Made by a program: the position numbers and the translations under genes. From positions 401,709 through 465,708 of the forward strand of contig NZ_SLWN01000007.1 in assembly GCF_004342025.1 (NCBI RefSeq): 64,000 nt of DNA, given 5' to 3'. Shown piece after piece: positions 1-8,216 of the stretch. Within the stretch, counting starts at the first letter, position 1. Every line of letters begins with the position of its first letter. The DNA is from Kribbella steppae (lineage in GTDB: Bacteria > Actinomycetota > Actinomycetes > Propionibacteriales > Kribbellaceae). The notes below the pieces were generated by a model, which saw nothing but the letters and a program-made list of their open reading frames with translations, searched no databases and had not been told where the DNA came from.

Positions 1-318
1 CGGCTCCGACGAGCCCTGGATGAACATCTCGCGGCGGCGCGCGCGAACGACGCGGTGCTGGCCCGGCGCAAGGCCGCGGACTTCCACGAGATCGTGACGG
101 AACTTGCGTCGAACGAATTGCTCGTCGAGGTCGAACGGCCGCTGCGCAGCCGGATGCGCTGGCTGCTGGCCCAGCACGACGACCTGATGGCGGTCGCGGA
201 TCAGCACGAAGGGTTGTACGCCGCCATCGCGAACCGGGATGTCGCCGAGGCCGAGCGCCTGGTCGCTGAGCACCTAGCTCTCTCGCACGCGCTGCAGCGC
301 CACACTCGGAGCAGCTAG
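1..318 (+). CDS. GntR-family regulator, FCD domain C-terminus (partial)
   Basis: The reading frame is open from base 1, so the gene begins outside the window; about 105 residues are visible. They are all-helical, with an arginine-rich start, a repeated AEAERLVAEHLALSHAL-type helix and the short histidine-containing end typical of the ligand-binding FCD domain of FadR-type GntR regulators. The N-terminal winged helix is not in view. A GTATAC-centred palindrome follows the stop codon and a second lies before the next gene, so it probably controls the amidohydrolase at 413. Family assignment is good; the ligand is unknown. Confidence 0.75.
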   Translation, partial: RLRRALDEHLAAARANDAVLARRKAADFHEIVTELASNELLVEVERPLRSRMRWLLAQHDDLMAVADQHEGLYAAIANRDVAEAERLVAEHLALSHALQRHTRSS

Positions 319-328
319 GGGTATACCA
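319..328. promoter_or_regulatory. Candidate GntR operator, site 1
   Basis: GGGTATACCA directly follows the stop of the GntR/FCD gene and shares its GGTATACC core with the perfect palindrome at 396-405. The GT-N-AC spacing fits FadR-type operators (family knowledge). That the FCD protein binds here is inference. Confidence 0.45.
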
Positions 329-395
329 GCTCTTTGGGACGGATCTTCAACACACAGAGGCCGGTGGGGTAGCGCAGGCCGGCCATCCGTCAGCT

Positions 396-405
396 TGGTA
401 TACCA
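396..405. promoter_or_regulatory. Candidate GntR operator, site 2
   Basis: TGGTATACCA is a perfect 10-bp palindrome placed 8 bp before the ATG at 413. Its core matches site 1 at 320-327, 76 bp upstream. A repressor bound here would cover the start region of the amidohydrolase transcript. The site also spans an upstream in-frame TTG at 395, which makes that codon unlikely as the true start. Confidence 0.5.
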
Positions 406-412
406 TTACTGC

Positions 413-1600
413 ATGACCTCCTTGCTCCTTGCCAACGTGCGTCCATGGGGTGGCGCGCCGGTTGATCTGGTGATCGTCGACGGCGTGATCGCGGACGTCG
501 TCCCGGCCGGCACCGCGGTCGCGGACGGCCAACGCATCGACGGGCGCGGCCTGCTCGCGCTGCCAGGCTTCGTGAACGCGCACGCACACGTGGACAAGAG
601 CTGGTGGGGACAGCCGTGGGTCTCGTACGGCGGGGAGCCGACGACCCAGGGTCGGATCGCGCACGAGCGGGCCGAGCGGGACAGGTACGGCATCCCGAGC
701 ACGGCCGGCACGATCGCGGTGCTCCGCGAGTTCCTGCGGCACGGTACGACTGCGACGCGGACCCACGTCGACGTGGATCTCGGCGTCGGACTGCGCGGTA
801 TCGAGAACGTGCGCGAGGCCGCCGCGACCCTTGACGATGCGGTGCAGGTCGAGATCGTCGCGTTCCCGCAGGACGGCGTACTCCGGCGCCCCGGCGTACT
901 CGATCTGCTGGACCAGGCCGCGGCTGAAGGAGCGACGAGCATCGGCGGTCTCGACCCGGCGTCGATCGACCGTGACCCGGTCGGCCAGCTGGACGCGCTC
1001 TTCGAGATCGCCGTACGGCGTGGTGTCGGGATCGACATCCACTTGCACGACGGCGGCGAGCTCGGCGCGTTCCAGTACGAGCTGATCATCGAGCGGACCC
1101 AGGGCACTGGTCTCGCGGGCAAGGTGAACGTGTCGCACGGGTTCGCCCTCGGCGAGCTGTCCCCAACGCGGCAGGCTCAGCTCGTCGAGCAACTCGGAGC
1201 GGCCGGGATCTCCTGGACGACGGTGTCGCCCGTCCGATCGGCGCCGCTGCCGTGGCGTGCGATGCGGGATGCCGGCGTCGCTGTCGGACTCGGAACCGAC
1301 GGCATTCGCGACCTGTGGTCGCCGTATGGCGACGGCGACCTGTTGCAGGTCGCCCGCGGCTTCGCCCGGCTGCACGGACTGCGCACCGACGAGGAACTCG
1401 GGTACGCCGTCGAGCTCGCGACCACCGCGGGTGCGCCGTTCGTGCACCGCGACGGCCACACCCTCACCCCCGGTTCGCGCGCGGACGTCGTACTGCTCGA
1501 CGCCGAGAACGTGCCGGATGCGCTGGTCCGGGCACCGCGCCGGGACACGGTCGTCGCCGGCGGACGGGTCGTCGTACACAACGCCGAACTCCTCGTGTGA
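413..1600 (+). CDS. Amidohydrolase family protein, cytosine-deaminase-like
   Basis: The 395-residue protein has the metal-dependent hydrolase layout. It opens with a short beta-strand domain, then NAHAHVDKSWW at about residues 55-65 (HxH metal site), HLHDGGE at about 208, a VSHGF strand at about 240 and GLGTDGIRD at about 295 carrying the catalytic Asp. A C-terminal strand domain (RADVVLLDAENVPDALV) completes the composite domain. This order and the NAHxHxDK form match cytosine deaminase and related pterin/N-heterocycle deaminases; the substrate is not determinable. An in-frame TTG lies at 395, but ATG 413 is preferred because 395 falls in the operator. The following MFS remnant overlaps its stop codon, suggesting a former import-plus-deamination operon. 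Confidence 0.75.
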   Translation: MTSLLLANVRPWGGAPVDLVIVDGVIADVVPAGTAVADGQRIDGRGLLALPGFVNAHAHVDKSWWGQPWVSYGGEPTTQGRIAHERAERDRYGIPSTAGTIAVLREFLRHGTTATRTHVDVDLGVGLRGIENVREAAATLDDAVQVEIVAFPQDGVLRRPGVLDLLDQAAAEGATSIGGLDPASIDRDPVGQLDALFEIAVRRGVGIDIHLHDGGELGAFQYELIIERTQGTGLAGKVNVSHGFALGELSPTRQAQLVEQLGAAGISWTTVSPVRSAPLPWRAMRDAGVAVGLGTDGIRDLWSPYGDGDLLQVARGFARLHGLRTDEELGYAVELATTAGAPFVHRDGHTLTPGSRADVVLLDAENVPDALVRAPRRDTVVAGGRVVVHNAELLV

Positions 1601-2420
1601 GTCAGACGGCCACCGTGGTGGGGAGGACCCTCGGTTCGTTGCGCGGGAACCGGCCGTTCCGGCTGTTGTGGTTCTCCAACCTGTTCTTCTTCGGCGGGGT
1701 GTGGACCCAGACGCTGGTGCTCGGCTGGCTCGTCTACAAGACCACCCGCACGCAATCTCGCTCGTCATACTGCTGCCGCTCCGCGGCCATGGCCAGGTGA
1801 GCCACGAGCACACCGAGGCGGCGGTCCGGATGGTCACCAGCGGGCTGCGCGCCATCAGCCGGAATCAGCTGGCCACCACAGTTCTCCTGGTCACGCTGGC
1901 CGCAAACACCCTGTTGTGGCCGATCGCGCAGGCGTTCATGCCGGTGTTCGCACAGGAGTCGCTCAGCCTCGACGCCGCAGGCTTGGGCTGGCTGTTGACC
2001 TGCAGCGGCATCGGCGGCCTGATCGGGTCGCTCGCGCTGGCCGGACTGGGCGACTTCCGTTTCAAAGGCGCGGTGTTCGTGTTCGGCACTGCGATGTGGG
2101 GTGCGCTGTGGTCGCTGTTCGCCCTGTCCAGGAACACGATCGCGGCGTTTCTGCTGATGGCCGCGATCGGCGTGATGAGCGCGGCGTTCGGCGTACTGCA
2201 GACGACGCTTCTCCTGATGACCACCGAGACGCACCTCCACGGCCGCGCCCTCGGATTGCAGGAGCTTGCCATCGGCATCATGCCGGTCGCTTCACTCGCA
2301 CTCGGCGCGTTCGCAGAGCACTTCGGTGTCGGCCCCACCACCTTCGTGAGCGCGCTCCTGCTGGTCGGGCTGGTGTTCACCCTCGCCGTACGGTCACCGC
2401 AACTACTGCGCTACACCTGA
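1597..2420 (+). pseudogene. MFS transporter remnant with internal deletion and frame change
   Basis: A GTG at 1597 overlaps the amidohydrolase stop and opens a typical MFS N-terminus (NRPFRLLWFSNLFFFGGVW, one membrane helix, then GWLVYKTT). At about 1740-1800 the frame changes and the sequence jumps to the second half of an MFS protein, where helices such as TTVLLVTLAANTLLWPIAQ and GLGWLLTCSGIGGLIGSLAL continue to 2420. Only about 275 codons exist where the family has about 400, so helices 2-6 are largely missing. Frame 1 ends at a TGA near 1798. It cannot encode a working 12-helix carrier. Confidence 0.8.
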
Positions 2421-2430
2421 CACCACCACA

Positions 2431-2781
2431 TCAGATCGGCTGGCGTCGATGCGCAGCTTTGTGACCGAACCCGCTTCCTTCCCAGGGTGGCAGGTTCAGC
2501 AACGCATCACACCCCGCGCTGTCATCGAAACTGCTGCTGAGGTGGACCGCGGTCCTGTCACGCTCCACCTGAACCTGTGGTCCTCTGCTTCCGTCAGCCA
2601 GTCGGACATAGGCCCTGACATCGCTCCGCTGGAGCCAGCGAACGAAGTCGCCGACGGAAGCCTCTTCCTCGCCCGTGTAGCCGCCGTCGAAGCGGATCGC
2701 GGTGATGTCCTTCAGTTGGCCGGTGCCCCCCTTGCGGACTGCAGTGACGTACAGCGTCCTGAAGCTAGCCAGGCTGACCAT
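2431..2781 (-). CDS. DUF3892-like protein
   Basis: The 116-residue protein has the pattern of the DUF3892 family: a start with LYVTAVRKGG and ITAIRFDGG, a central VGDFVRWLQRSDVRAYVRL and an end with GCDALLNLPPW (the family usually ends in DNLLxLPxF). The ATG at 2781 is chosen because a purine-rich GGAGGAAAGGGAGG run sits just before it; longer in-frame starts exist up to 2850. No function is known for the family. It lies downstream of the ABC exporter operon on the same strand, 82 bp from the permease stop, and upstream of nothing clear. Confidence 0.6.
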   Translation of the reverse strand: MVSLASFRTLYVTAVRKGGTGQLKDITAIRFDGGYTGEEEASVGDFVRWLQRSDVRAYVRLADGSRGPQVQVERDRTAVHLSSSFDDSAGCDALLNLPPWEGSGFGHKAAHRRQPI

Positions 2782-2863
2782 GACGCCTCCCTTTCCTCCC
2801 TGCATAGTCGTCCGCTGCCAGCACACCCGCAAGCCCTCACCGCCCACCATGCTCCTCAGCCGG

Positions 2864-3625
2864 CTAGCTGATCTTGCGCCGGTAGATCACCATCGCGAAG
2901 GCGTAGGCGACGACCAGCAGGCCGACGCACCAGGCAAGCGCGATCCAGATGTCGTTGCCGACCGGTTGCTGGGCGAACAGTGCGCGGATCGTGTTGACGA
3001 TGGACGTCACCGGCTGGTGCTCGGCGAAGGCACGCACCGGGCCGGGCATGGTTTCGGTGGGGACGAACGCCGAGCTGAGGAACGGCAGGAAGATGAGTGG
3101 GTAGGAGAACGCGCTCGCGCCGTCGACGGACTTCGCGGACAGGCCCGCGATCACGGCGAGCCAGGTCACCGCGAGGGTGAACAGGACCAGGATTCCGGCG
3201 ATCGCGAGCCAGGCCAGCACTCCGGCGCCGGTCCGGAAGCCCATGATGAAGGCAACGCCCACGACGATGACGAGCGAGATCAGGTTGGCGAGCACCGAGG
3301 TCAGCACGTGGGCCCACAACACGCCCGACCGGGCGATCGGCAGGGACTGGAAGCGTTCGAAGATCCCGCCGTCCAGATCCGTGAAGAGCCGGAAGGCGGT
3401 GTAGGCGACACCGGACGCGATCGTGATGAGCAGGATGCCGGGCAGCATGTAGTTCACATACGAGCTCGACCCGGTGTCGATCGCGCCACCGAACACGTAG
3501 ACGAACAGCAGCATCATCGCGATCGGCATGATCGCGGTCGTGATGATGGTGTCCGGGCTGCGGCTGATGTGGCGCAGGGAGCGCCCGGTGAGGGCGGCGG
3601 TGTCGCCGATGAGGTGCGTGGCCAT
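2864..3625 (-). CDS. ABC-2 type transporter permease (DrrB-like)
   Basis: The 253-residue protein has six predicted membrane helices and the ABC-2 permease signature block (GFRTGAGVLAWLAIAGILV, then LSAKSVDGASAFSYPLIFLPFLSSAFVP and MPGPVRAFAEHQPVTSIVNTIR). These are hallmarks of daunorubicin-resistance-type exporters. Start ATG 3625 has AAGGAA upstream. It lies 9 bp after the ATPase gene, so the pair makes one exporter, likely for a hydrophobic compound. The substrate is unknown. Confidence 0.85.
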   Translation of the reverse strand: MATHLIGDTAALTGRSLRHISRSPDTIITTAIMPIAMMLLFVYVFGGAIDTGSSSYVNYMLPGILLITIASGVAYTAFRLFTDLDGGIFERFQSLPIARSGVLWAHVLTSVLANLISLVIVVGVAFIMGFRTGAGVLAWLAIAGILVLFTLAVTWLAVIAGLSAKSVDGASAFSYPLIFLPFLSSAFVPTETMPGPVRAFAEHQPVTSIVNTIRALFAQQPVGNDIWIALAWCVGLLVVAYAFAMVIYRRKIS

Positions 3626-3634
3626 GGTTGTTCC

Positions 3635-4435
3635 TTACTTTTCCGTGCCGGTGCGGGCAGTCTCGGCGGCAGCGTCCGTGCCGTTGTCACCGACGAGGGT
3701 GAGGAAGACGTCCTCGAGGGTCGGCTGTTTCTCGACGTACTCGACCTTGGCCGGCGGGAGGAGTTGCTTGAGTTCGGCGAGGGTGCCGTTCACGATGATC
3801 CGGCCCTGGTGGAGGATCGCGATCCGGTCGGCGAGCTTCTCGGCCTCGTCCAGGTACTGCGTCGTGAGCAGTACAGTCGTGCCGTGGTCGGCGAGCTCCT
3901 TGACGCTGTTCCACACCTCGATGCGCGCCTGTGGGTCGAGCCCGGTCGTCGGTTCGTCGAGAAAGACGACCGGAGGACTCCCGATCAGGCTCATCGCGAT
4001 GTCCAGGCGGCGACGCATACCGCCGGAGTACGTCGCAGCCCTCCGCCCGCCCGCGTCCGTCAGCGAGAAACGGGCGAGCAGGTCGTCGGCGATCTTGCCC
4101 GGGTCCTCGAGGTGCCGCAGCTTGGCGATCAGCACCAGATTCTCCCGGCCGCTGAGAATCCCGTCGACAGCCGCGAACTGACCCGTGAGGCTGATGGATT
4201 CCCGCACCTGTGCAGGTTGCGTGGCGACGTCGAAGCCATTGACGCCGGCCGTCCCCGCGTCGGCCTTCAGCAGCGTGGACAGGATTCTCACGACGGTGGT
4301 CTTGCCCGCCCCGTTGGAGCCGAGCAAGGCGAAGATGCTGCCGCGCTCCACCTCGAAGTCCACCCCGCGCAGCACCTGCAGCTCGTCGTACGACTTCTCC
4401 AGACCCTGTACCTGGATGACCTGCTGTGTCGTCAT
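3635..4435 (-). CDS. ABC transporter ATP-binding protein (DrrA-like)
   Basis: The 266-residue ATPase shows Walker A LLGSNGAGKTT at about 38-48, the Q-loop SLTGQFAAVD, signature TYSGGMRRRLDIAMSL, Walker B PPVVFLDEPTTGLDP and an H-loop replaced by LLTTQYLDEAEKLADRI, as in DrrA-type drug exporters. The C-terminus has the KQPTLEDVFLTL motif of that class. Start ATG 4435 overlaps the DUF1048 stop (ATGA), which shows translational coupling. Longer in-frame upstream sequence exists but lacks family similarity. Confidence 0.88.
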   Translation of the reverse strand: MTTQQVIQVQGLEKSYDELQVLRGVDFEVERGSIFALLGSNGAGKTTVVRILSTLLKADAGTAGVNGFDVATQPAQVRESISLTGQFAAVDGILSGRENLVLIAKLRHLEDPGKIADDLLARFSLTDAGGRRAATYSGGMRRRLDIAMSLIGSPPVVFLDEPTTGLDPQARIEVWNSVKELADHGTTVLLTTQYLDEAEKLADRIAILHQGRIIVNGTLAELKQLLPPAKVEYVEKQPTLEDVFLTLVGDNGTDAAAETARTGTEK

Positions 4436-4818
4436 CAGACGGACCTCTCGTCGTTTCCGGTGTCTTCTCCGGCGGCGCGCGCGATGGCGCTGTTCAGCCG
4501 GTCGCGCTCGCGCACTCTCCACTGCCCGTCCGGGTAGTTCGAGACGAACGTCTCGATGAACTCCACGGGGTCCGCGCCGACGATCTCGCGGACCGGGGTG
4601 TTGTTCGCCGCCCTCTGCTCGAACAGGTCGACGAGGTCCTCGTACATCGAAGCCGCGTCGTCGCCGTCCCCTCCACCGAGGTGCATCAGGTACCGCTCGA
4701 GTGCCTCGACCGTCGTGCGATAGCTCGCGGGAAGCCGCCGTGTGCGCTCCCGGTACTGCCGGAAGCGCTTCTTCTCCTCGAGCGGCCCGGTGACCTTCTC
4801 GATCCATCGTGCAGCCAT
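4435..4818 (-). CDS. DUF1048 family protein
   Basis: The 127-residue, mostly helical protein begins MAARWIEKVTGPLEEKKR and carries the FEQRAANNTPVREIVGADPVEFIETF segment typical of DUF1048 proteins, which fold as small helical bundles. AGGAGG stands 9 bp before ATG 4818. DUF1048 genes commonly sit beside PadR regulators and ABC exporters (family knowledge), and here a PadR tail directly precedes it. Its role in the exporter operon is unknown. Confidence 0.8.
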   Translation of the reverse strand: MAARWIEKVTGPLEEKKRFRQYRERTRRLPASYRTTVEALERYLMHLGGGDGDDAASMYEDLVDLFEQRAANNTPVREIVGADPVEFIETFVSNYPDGQWRVRERDRLNSAIARAAGEDTGNDERSV

Positions 4819-4820
4819 TT

Positions 4821-4916
4821 CTACTGACCTCCTGTGCGGAGCTGTTCGAGCCGTTCCGAGAGGAAGCTCCAGGTCCTCCAGAACTCTGCGAGGTTCTTGC
4901 GACCGGGTCGCTGAAC
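4821..4916 (-). pseudogene. PadR-family regulator, 3' remnant
   Basis: The minus frame ending in TAG at 4821-4823 reads LAEFWRTWSFLSERLEQL followed by a short tail. This is the C-terminal helix end of PadR-type regulators (LTPAGRxxLAEFWRxWxFL). Upstream the frame meets a TGA at 4920-4922 and all of the winged-helix domain is missing. The remnant sits just before DUF1048, where an intact PadR would be expected. Confidence 0.6.
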
Positions 4917-5020
4917 CGTTCATGGCATCCAGCGTCACCGACTGCCCTGACACTGGGCCGCCACCGCGCTGACACGGCCGCTGACACCCGAAAGGGCACT
5001 CGCGAATCCGCGGGACATAG

Positions 5021-5980
5021 CTCCGGACGGCGATCGCCGCCGAACTCCAGCGCGAGCACGGCCTACGCATCGATCCCGATCGCCGCCTGCTCATCACCCA
5101 CGGAGCGATGCACGGCCTCTCCCTCGTCCTGCGCACCGTGCTCACTCCGGGCGACGAGGTCATCGTCCCAACGCCTACCTTCTCTTTCGACGGCCTCATC
5201 CGCGAGTCCGGTGCGACGCCCACCTACGTTCCGTCCCGCGAGGGCGACGGCTGGGCGCTCGACCCCGCCAGGCTGGAGGCCGCCGTCACGCCACGCAGCC
5301 GCGCGATCCTCCTGTGCAATCCGAACAACCCGACGGGCTACCTGCCCGACGCTGCGACCATCGCAGCGGTGGTCGACATCGCGGCGCGTCACCGGCTCCT
5401 CGTGATCTCCGACGACTCATGGCAGCACTTCACGTTCGACGGCCGTAGCTACCAGCCGGTGGAGGCCTTCGCCGATCGCTGGCCGCACCTGGTCACCATC
5501 ACGAGCCTCAGCAAGTACTACGCGCTCGCGAGCTGGCGGCTCGGCTACGTCCTTGCGCCGCCGCCGATCGTCGACGCGCTCGAGCGCCGCCTCCAATGGG
5601 AGGCGGTGTGCTGCGGAGTGGTTCCGCAACGGGCCGCGGTCGCTGCCCTCACCGGGCCACGCGACTGGCTCGACCATGCGCTTTCCACGTACCAGGCCAA
5701 GCGCGACCTCGTCTGCGATGGCATCGCCGCGAGCGGCCTCACCGAGCCAGTGCGCCCCGCGGCCGGCGCCTTCCTGCTCGTCGACTGCTCTCGCCTCGGC
5801 GACTCGCCGGCCGACATCGACCGCACTCTGCTGCGTCACGGCATTGCGACGATCCGCGGCGCGGACATGCACGCCCCCGACACACACGTCCGCCTCACGT
5901 TCGGCTCGGACGAACAAGTACTCGGCGAACTGGTCGACGGCCTGGCTCGCGCGTGCCGAGCCGTCGCAGCCCGCCCGTAG
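5021..5980 (+). pseudogene. Class I/II aminotransferase, 5'-truncated
   Basis: Family-like sequence starts at about 5024 (LRTAIAAELQREHGLRID, ITHGAMHGLSLVL) directly after an in-frame TAG at 5018-5020. It then runs through the PLP-fold motifs CNPNNPTGYLP, a DDSWQHF stretch, the Schiff-base lysine in ITSLSKYYALASWRLGY and the C-terminal VRLTFGS. About 75-80 N-terminal residues present in the family are absent. An ATG at 5108 could give a 290-residue product lacking the small-domain N-terminus, which is unlikely to be fully active. It points away from the truncated PadR. Confidence 0.75.
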
Positions 5981-6033
5981 TACTCGAGGGGGTCAGCCAG
6001 CTCTGCAGCCGCACCTCGAGCGGCGAATGAGGT

Positions 6034-6597
6034 TCAGCGGGTTCCAACGGCGGCCGTCCAGGCGCGCGGCTGGAGGAACTCGTCGAGTTCGACCCGCCGG
6101 GCCAGGTTGTCGATCACGCCGACCAGGCCGGCGAAGGTGCACTCGGCAACGACCTCCAGGATGTCGGCGGTGGACAACCCGGCGTCGGTCGCACGTCGTA
6201 CGGTGTCGTCGGCAACCTTCCCGCGGGTGAGCACCAACTCGCGGGCGAGCGCGTACACGGCGGCGCCGCGCAGGTCCGTGGGTTCGTCACCGGCGCGCAT
6301 CCGGTCGATCTCGTCGTCGCCGGTGCCGAGTCGTGACAGCACCGTGGAGTGGAAGGCCACACCGTACGCGTTGTCGACCGCGACGCCGACAGCGACGCCT
6401 GCTGTCTCGCGCAGCGCCGGGTCCAGCTCACCCGAGCCGACAGCGCGCCGGAGGCCGTCGAAGGCCGCCAGCAGCGCCGGTGATGCGGCAACCGTCGCAG
6501 CCAGGTTCGGCACGAAGCCGAGATCCTCGGCGATGCCGTCCAGCAGTGCCTTGGACCCCGTCGGCGCCATTGCGGGTGCGTGAATCGTTAGCTCCAT
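6034..6597 (-). CDS. Carboxymuconolactone decarboxylase/AhpD-like protein
   Basis: The 187-residue helical protein matches the peroxidase-related CMD/AhpD fold: LGFVPNLAATVAASPALLAAF at about 26-46, LDPALRETAGVAVGVAVDNAYGVAFH at about 57-83 and ADILEVVAECTFAGLVGVIDNLA at about 143-165. The family's redox motif ExxYCxxxH is here DNAYGVAFH, so both CxxC cysteines are missing and thiol chemistry is not expected. It is divergent from the XRE regulator at 6727, with 129 bp between starts. Confidence 0.7.
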   Translation of the reverse strand: MELTIHAPAMAPTGSKALLDGIAEDLGFVPNLAATVAASPALLAAFDGLRRAVGSGELDPALRETAGVAVGVAVDNAYGVAFHSTVLSRLGTGDDEIDRMRAGDEPTDLRGAAVYALARELVLTRGKVADDTVRRATDAGLSTADILEVVAECTFAGLVGVIDNLARRVELDEFLQPRAWTAAVGTR

Positions 6598-6726
6598 CGT
6601 TCCTCATCTGTCTCGTCGTTCGCCGACGGTCGCCGGCTGTTGGCCAGCTTGCGGACCCGGCACGGTGCTGCACGATTCCCCGGCAGGGAAGGGATCCGGA
6701 AGGCCGCGCGGCTTAGGCTGACTGCC

Positions 6727-7557
6727 ATGTGGAGTGCATTGCCGGAGTCCGACCGGTCGGCGGAGTTCGGCGACTTGTTGCGGCACTGGCGTGCCGTCCG
6801 TCGGGTCAGCCAGCTCGGCCTGGCATCGGCCGCCGGGTCCACGCCGCGGTACGTGAGCTTTGTGGAGACCGGCCGGGCCCGCCCGAGCCGCGAGATGGTG
6901 CTCCGGTTGGCACGCGCACTGGACGTGCCGCTGCGGGAGCGGAACGGCCTGCTGTTGGCCGCGGGGTTCGCGCCGCTGTATCCGGTGGCCCCGCTGGGCA
7001 GCACGCAACTCGGTCGGGTGGAGACCGCGCTGACCTCCATGCTCGAGCAGCACGAGCCCTACCCGGCCGTAGTGCTGGACCGCGGTTGGAACGTGCTGCG
7101 CGCGAATCGCGGTGCCGGCCTGCTGTTCGCGCGACTGTTCGCGCCCGACCAGATGCCGGGCGCGGTCAACGTGCTGCGACTCATGCTCGAACCTGGCCCC
7201 GTCCGTAGCAGCGTGCTGAACTGGGACGTCGTCGCACCCGCACTGCTTGAGCGCGCCGCCCGGGAAGCAGTCGGCGGCGTCTTCGACCGTGCCACCGCGG
7301 ACCTCGTCGAGCAACTGCGTGCGCGACCGGATATCGCCGCCGTCATGGCCGGGGCGGCAGCGGGCGTGCCGACCGTGCCGGTTGTCGACGTACGGTTCGC
7401 GGTCGACGATGTCACGCTCGACCTGTTCTCGGTGGTGTCCACGATCGGTACGCCGATCGACGTCACCGCCCAGGAGTTGCGGGTGGAGGCGTTCTTCCCC
7501 GCCGACGACGCCACCCGAGCGGCCTGGCGTCGGATCGGCCCTGGGGTCGAGGTCTGA
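6727..7557 (+). CDS. XRE-family regulator with MmyB-like domain
   Basis: The 276-residue protein starts with a helix-turn-helix (LLRHWRAVRRVSQLGLASAAGSTPRYVSFVETGRARPSREMV, about 15-55) followed by the MmyB-like ligand domain (PYPAVVVLDRGWNVLRANRGAGLLF at about 115-140). ATG 6727 gives the normal family start; a longer frame back to 6640 lacks similarity. Its divergent neighbour, the CMD-like gene, is the likely target, as XRE/MmyB regulators usually act on an adjacent redox gene. Confidence 0.78.
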   Translation: MWSALPESDRSAEFGDLLRHWRAVRRVSQLGLASAAGSTPRYVSFVETGRARPSREMVLRLARALDVPLRERNGLLLAAGFAPLYPVAPLGSTQLGRVETALTSMLEQHEPYPAVVLDRGWNVLRANRGAGLLFARLFAPDQMPGAVNVLRLMLEPGPVRSSVLNWDVVAPALLERAAREAVGGVFDRATADLVEQLRARPDIAAVMAGAAAGVPTVPVVDVRFAVDDVTLDLFSVVSTIGTPIDVTAQELRVEAFFPADDATRAAWRRIGPGVEV

Positions 7558-7690
7558 GTGGCGATCCCCGCCAACTTGTGACCGGGGACGAGGGTCCGGA
7601 TGCCGTCGCCACGACGGCAAGGCACTCCGAGGAGCTGCCGCGGCGACCCAAGCGCTGCTCAGGGAGGCGGTAAGTGGTCGTGAAACGACG

Positions 7691-7725
7691 AAGTGCCTGG
7701 TCGGTGTTGCTGTGACCAGGCACTT
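7691..7725 (-). terminator. Hairpin after ssrA
   Basis: AAGTGCCTGGTC (7691-7702) and GACCAGGCACTT (7714-7725) form a perfect 12-bp stem with an 11-nt loop. It lies 10 bp beyond the 3' end of the minus-strand tmRNA gene and between it and the convergent XRE gene, so it can end both transcripts. No long T run is present. Confidence 0.7.
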
Positions 7726-7734
7726 GTCTAGGGG

Positions 7735-8108
7735 TGGAGGTGGCGGGAATCGAACCCGCGTCCTTCGGCGTTGCTTCAAGGCTTCTCCGGGCGCAGTCTG
7801 TTAGTCGTTTTCTCAGCCCCAGCACTCTCACAGACACGTCGCTGACAGGCTCAGTCACTGTTAATGTCCCACACCAGCCCCGTGACCGGGCTAGTGCAGC
7901 AAGCTCCCTAGCTGAGGCCAGGAACCGGGTCGGAAGCATCCCCGGGCTGACCGCTTCTTTATGTGCTCAGGCCGTCAGGCGGCGAGAGCGAAGCTACTGC
8001 GCTTAGCGTTGGCAGTTATTGGTTTCCAGAGATCGTTAACGAGATAACCCTGGATCCTCGGCCCGCTTCCCTTGGAACTAACGTCCAAAGTCGAAACCGT
8101 TCACCCCC
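7735..8108 (-). ncRNA. ssrA: Transfer-messenger RNA (tmRNA)
   Basis: On the minus strand the RNA begins GGGGGUGAACGGUUUCGAC and ends in a T-arm with GUUCGAUUCCCGCC. The acceptor stem GGGGGUG pairs with CACCUCC (one G-U pair) and A is the unpaired discriminator; CCA is not encoded. The tag frame at 8013-7975 reads ANAKRSSFALAA then TGA, ending in the ALAA degron. The length of about 374 nt is normal. It rescues stalled ribosomes with SmpB, encoded 750 bp upstream on the same strand. Confidence 0.95.
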
Positions 8109-8216
8109 TGTTGAGTTTTCAAACTCCCACCAGCCCCGAGGGGTCGTAGAAGATCCACACTATCAAGTCCAACAAGCCACCCGCACCTGGGATTCCCCAC
8201 AGCTGACTACCAAGGG

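Noticed and set aside
347..1855. A 502-residue minus-strand frame
   Set aside because: It is Arg/Gly-rich with no domain and lies antisense to the deaminase-like gene, whose motifs are clear.
2702..4537. A 611-residue plus-strand frame
   Set aside because: It is the antisense of the ABC exporter genes; composition is Asp/Glu/Arg/His-rich with no fold.
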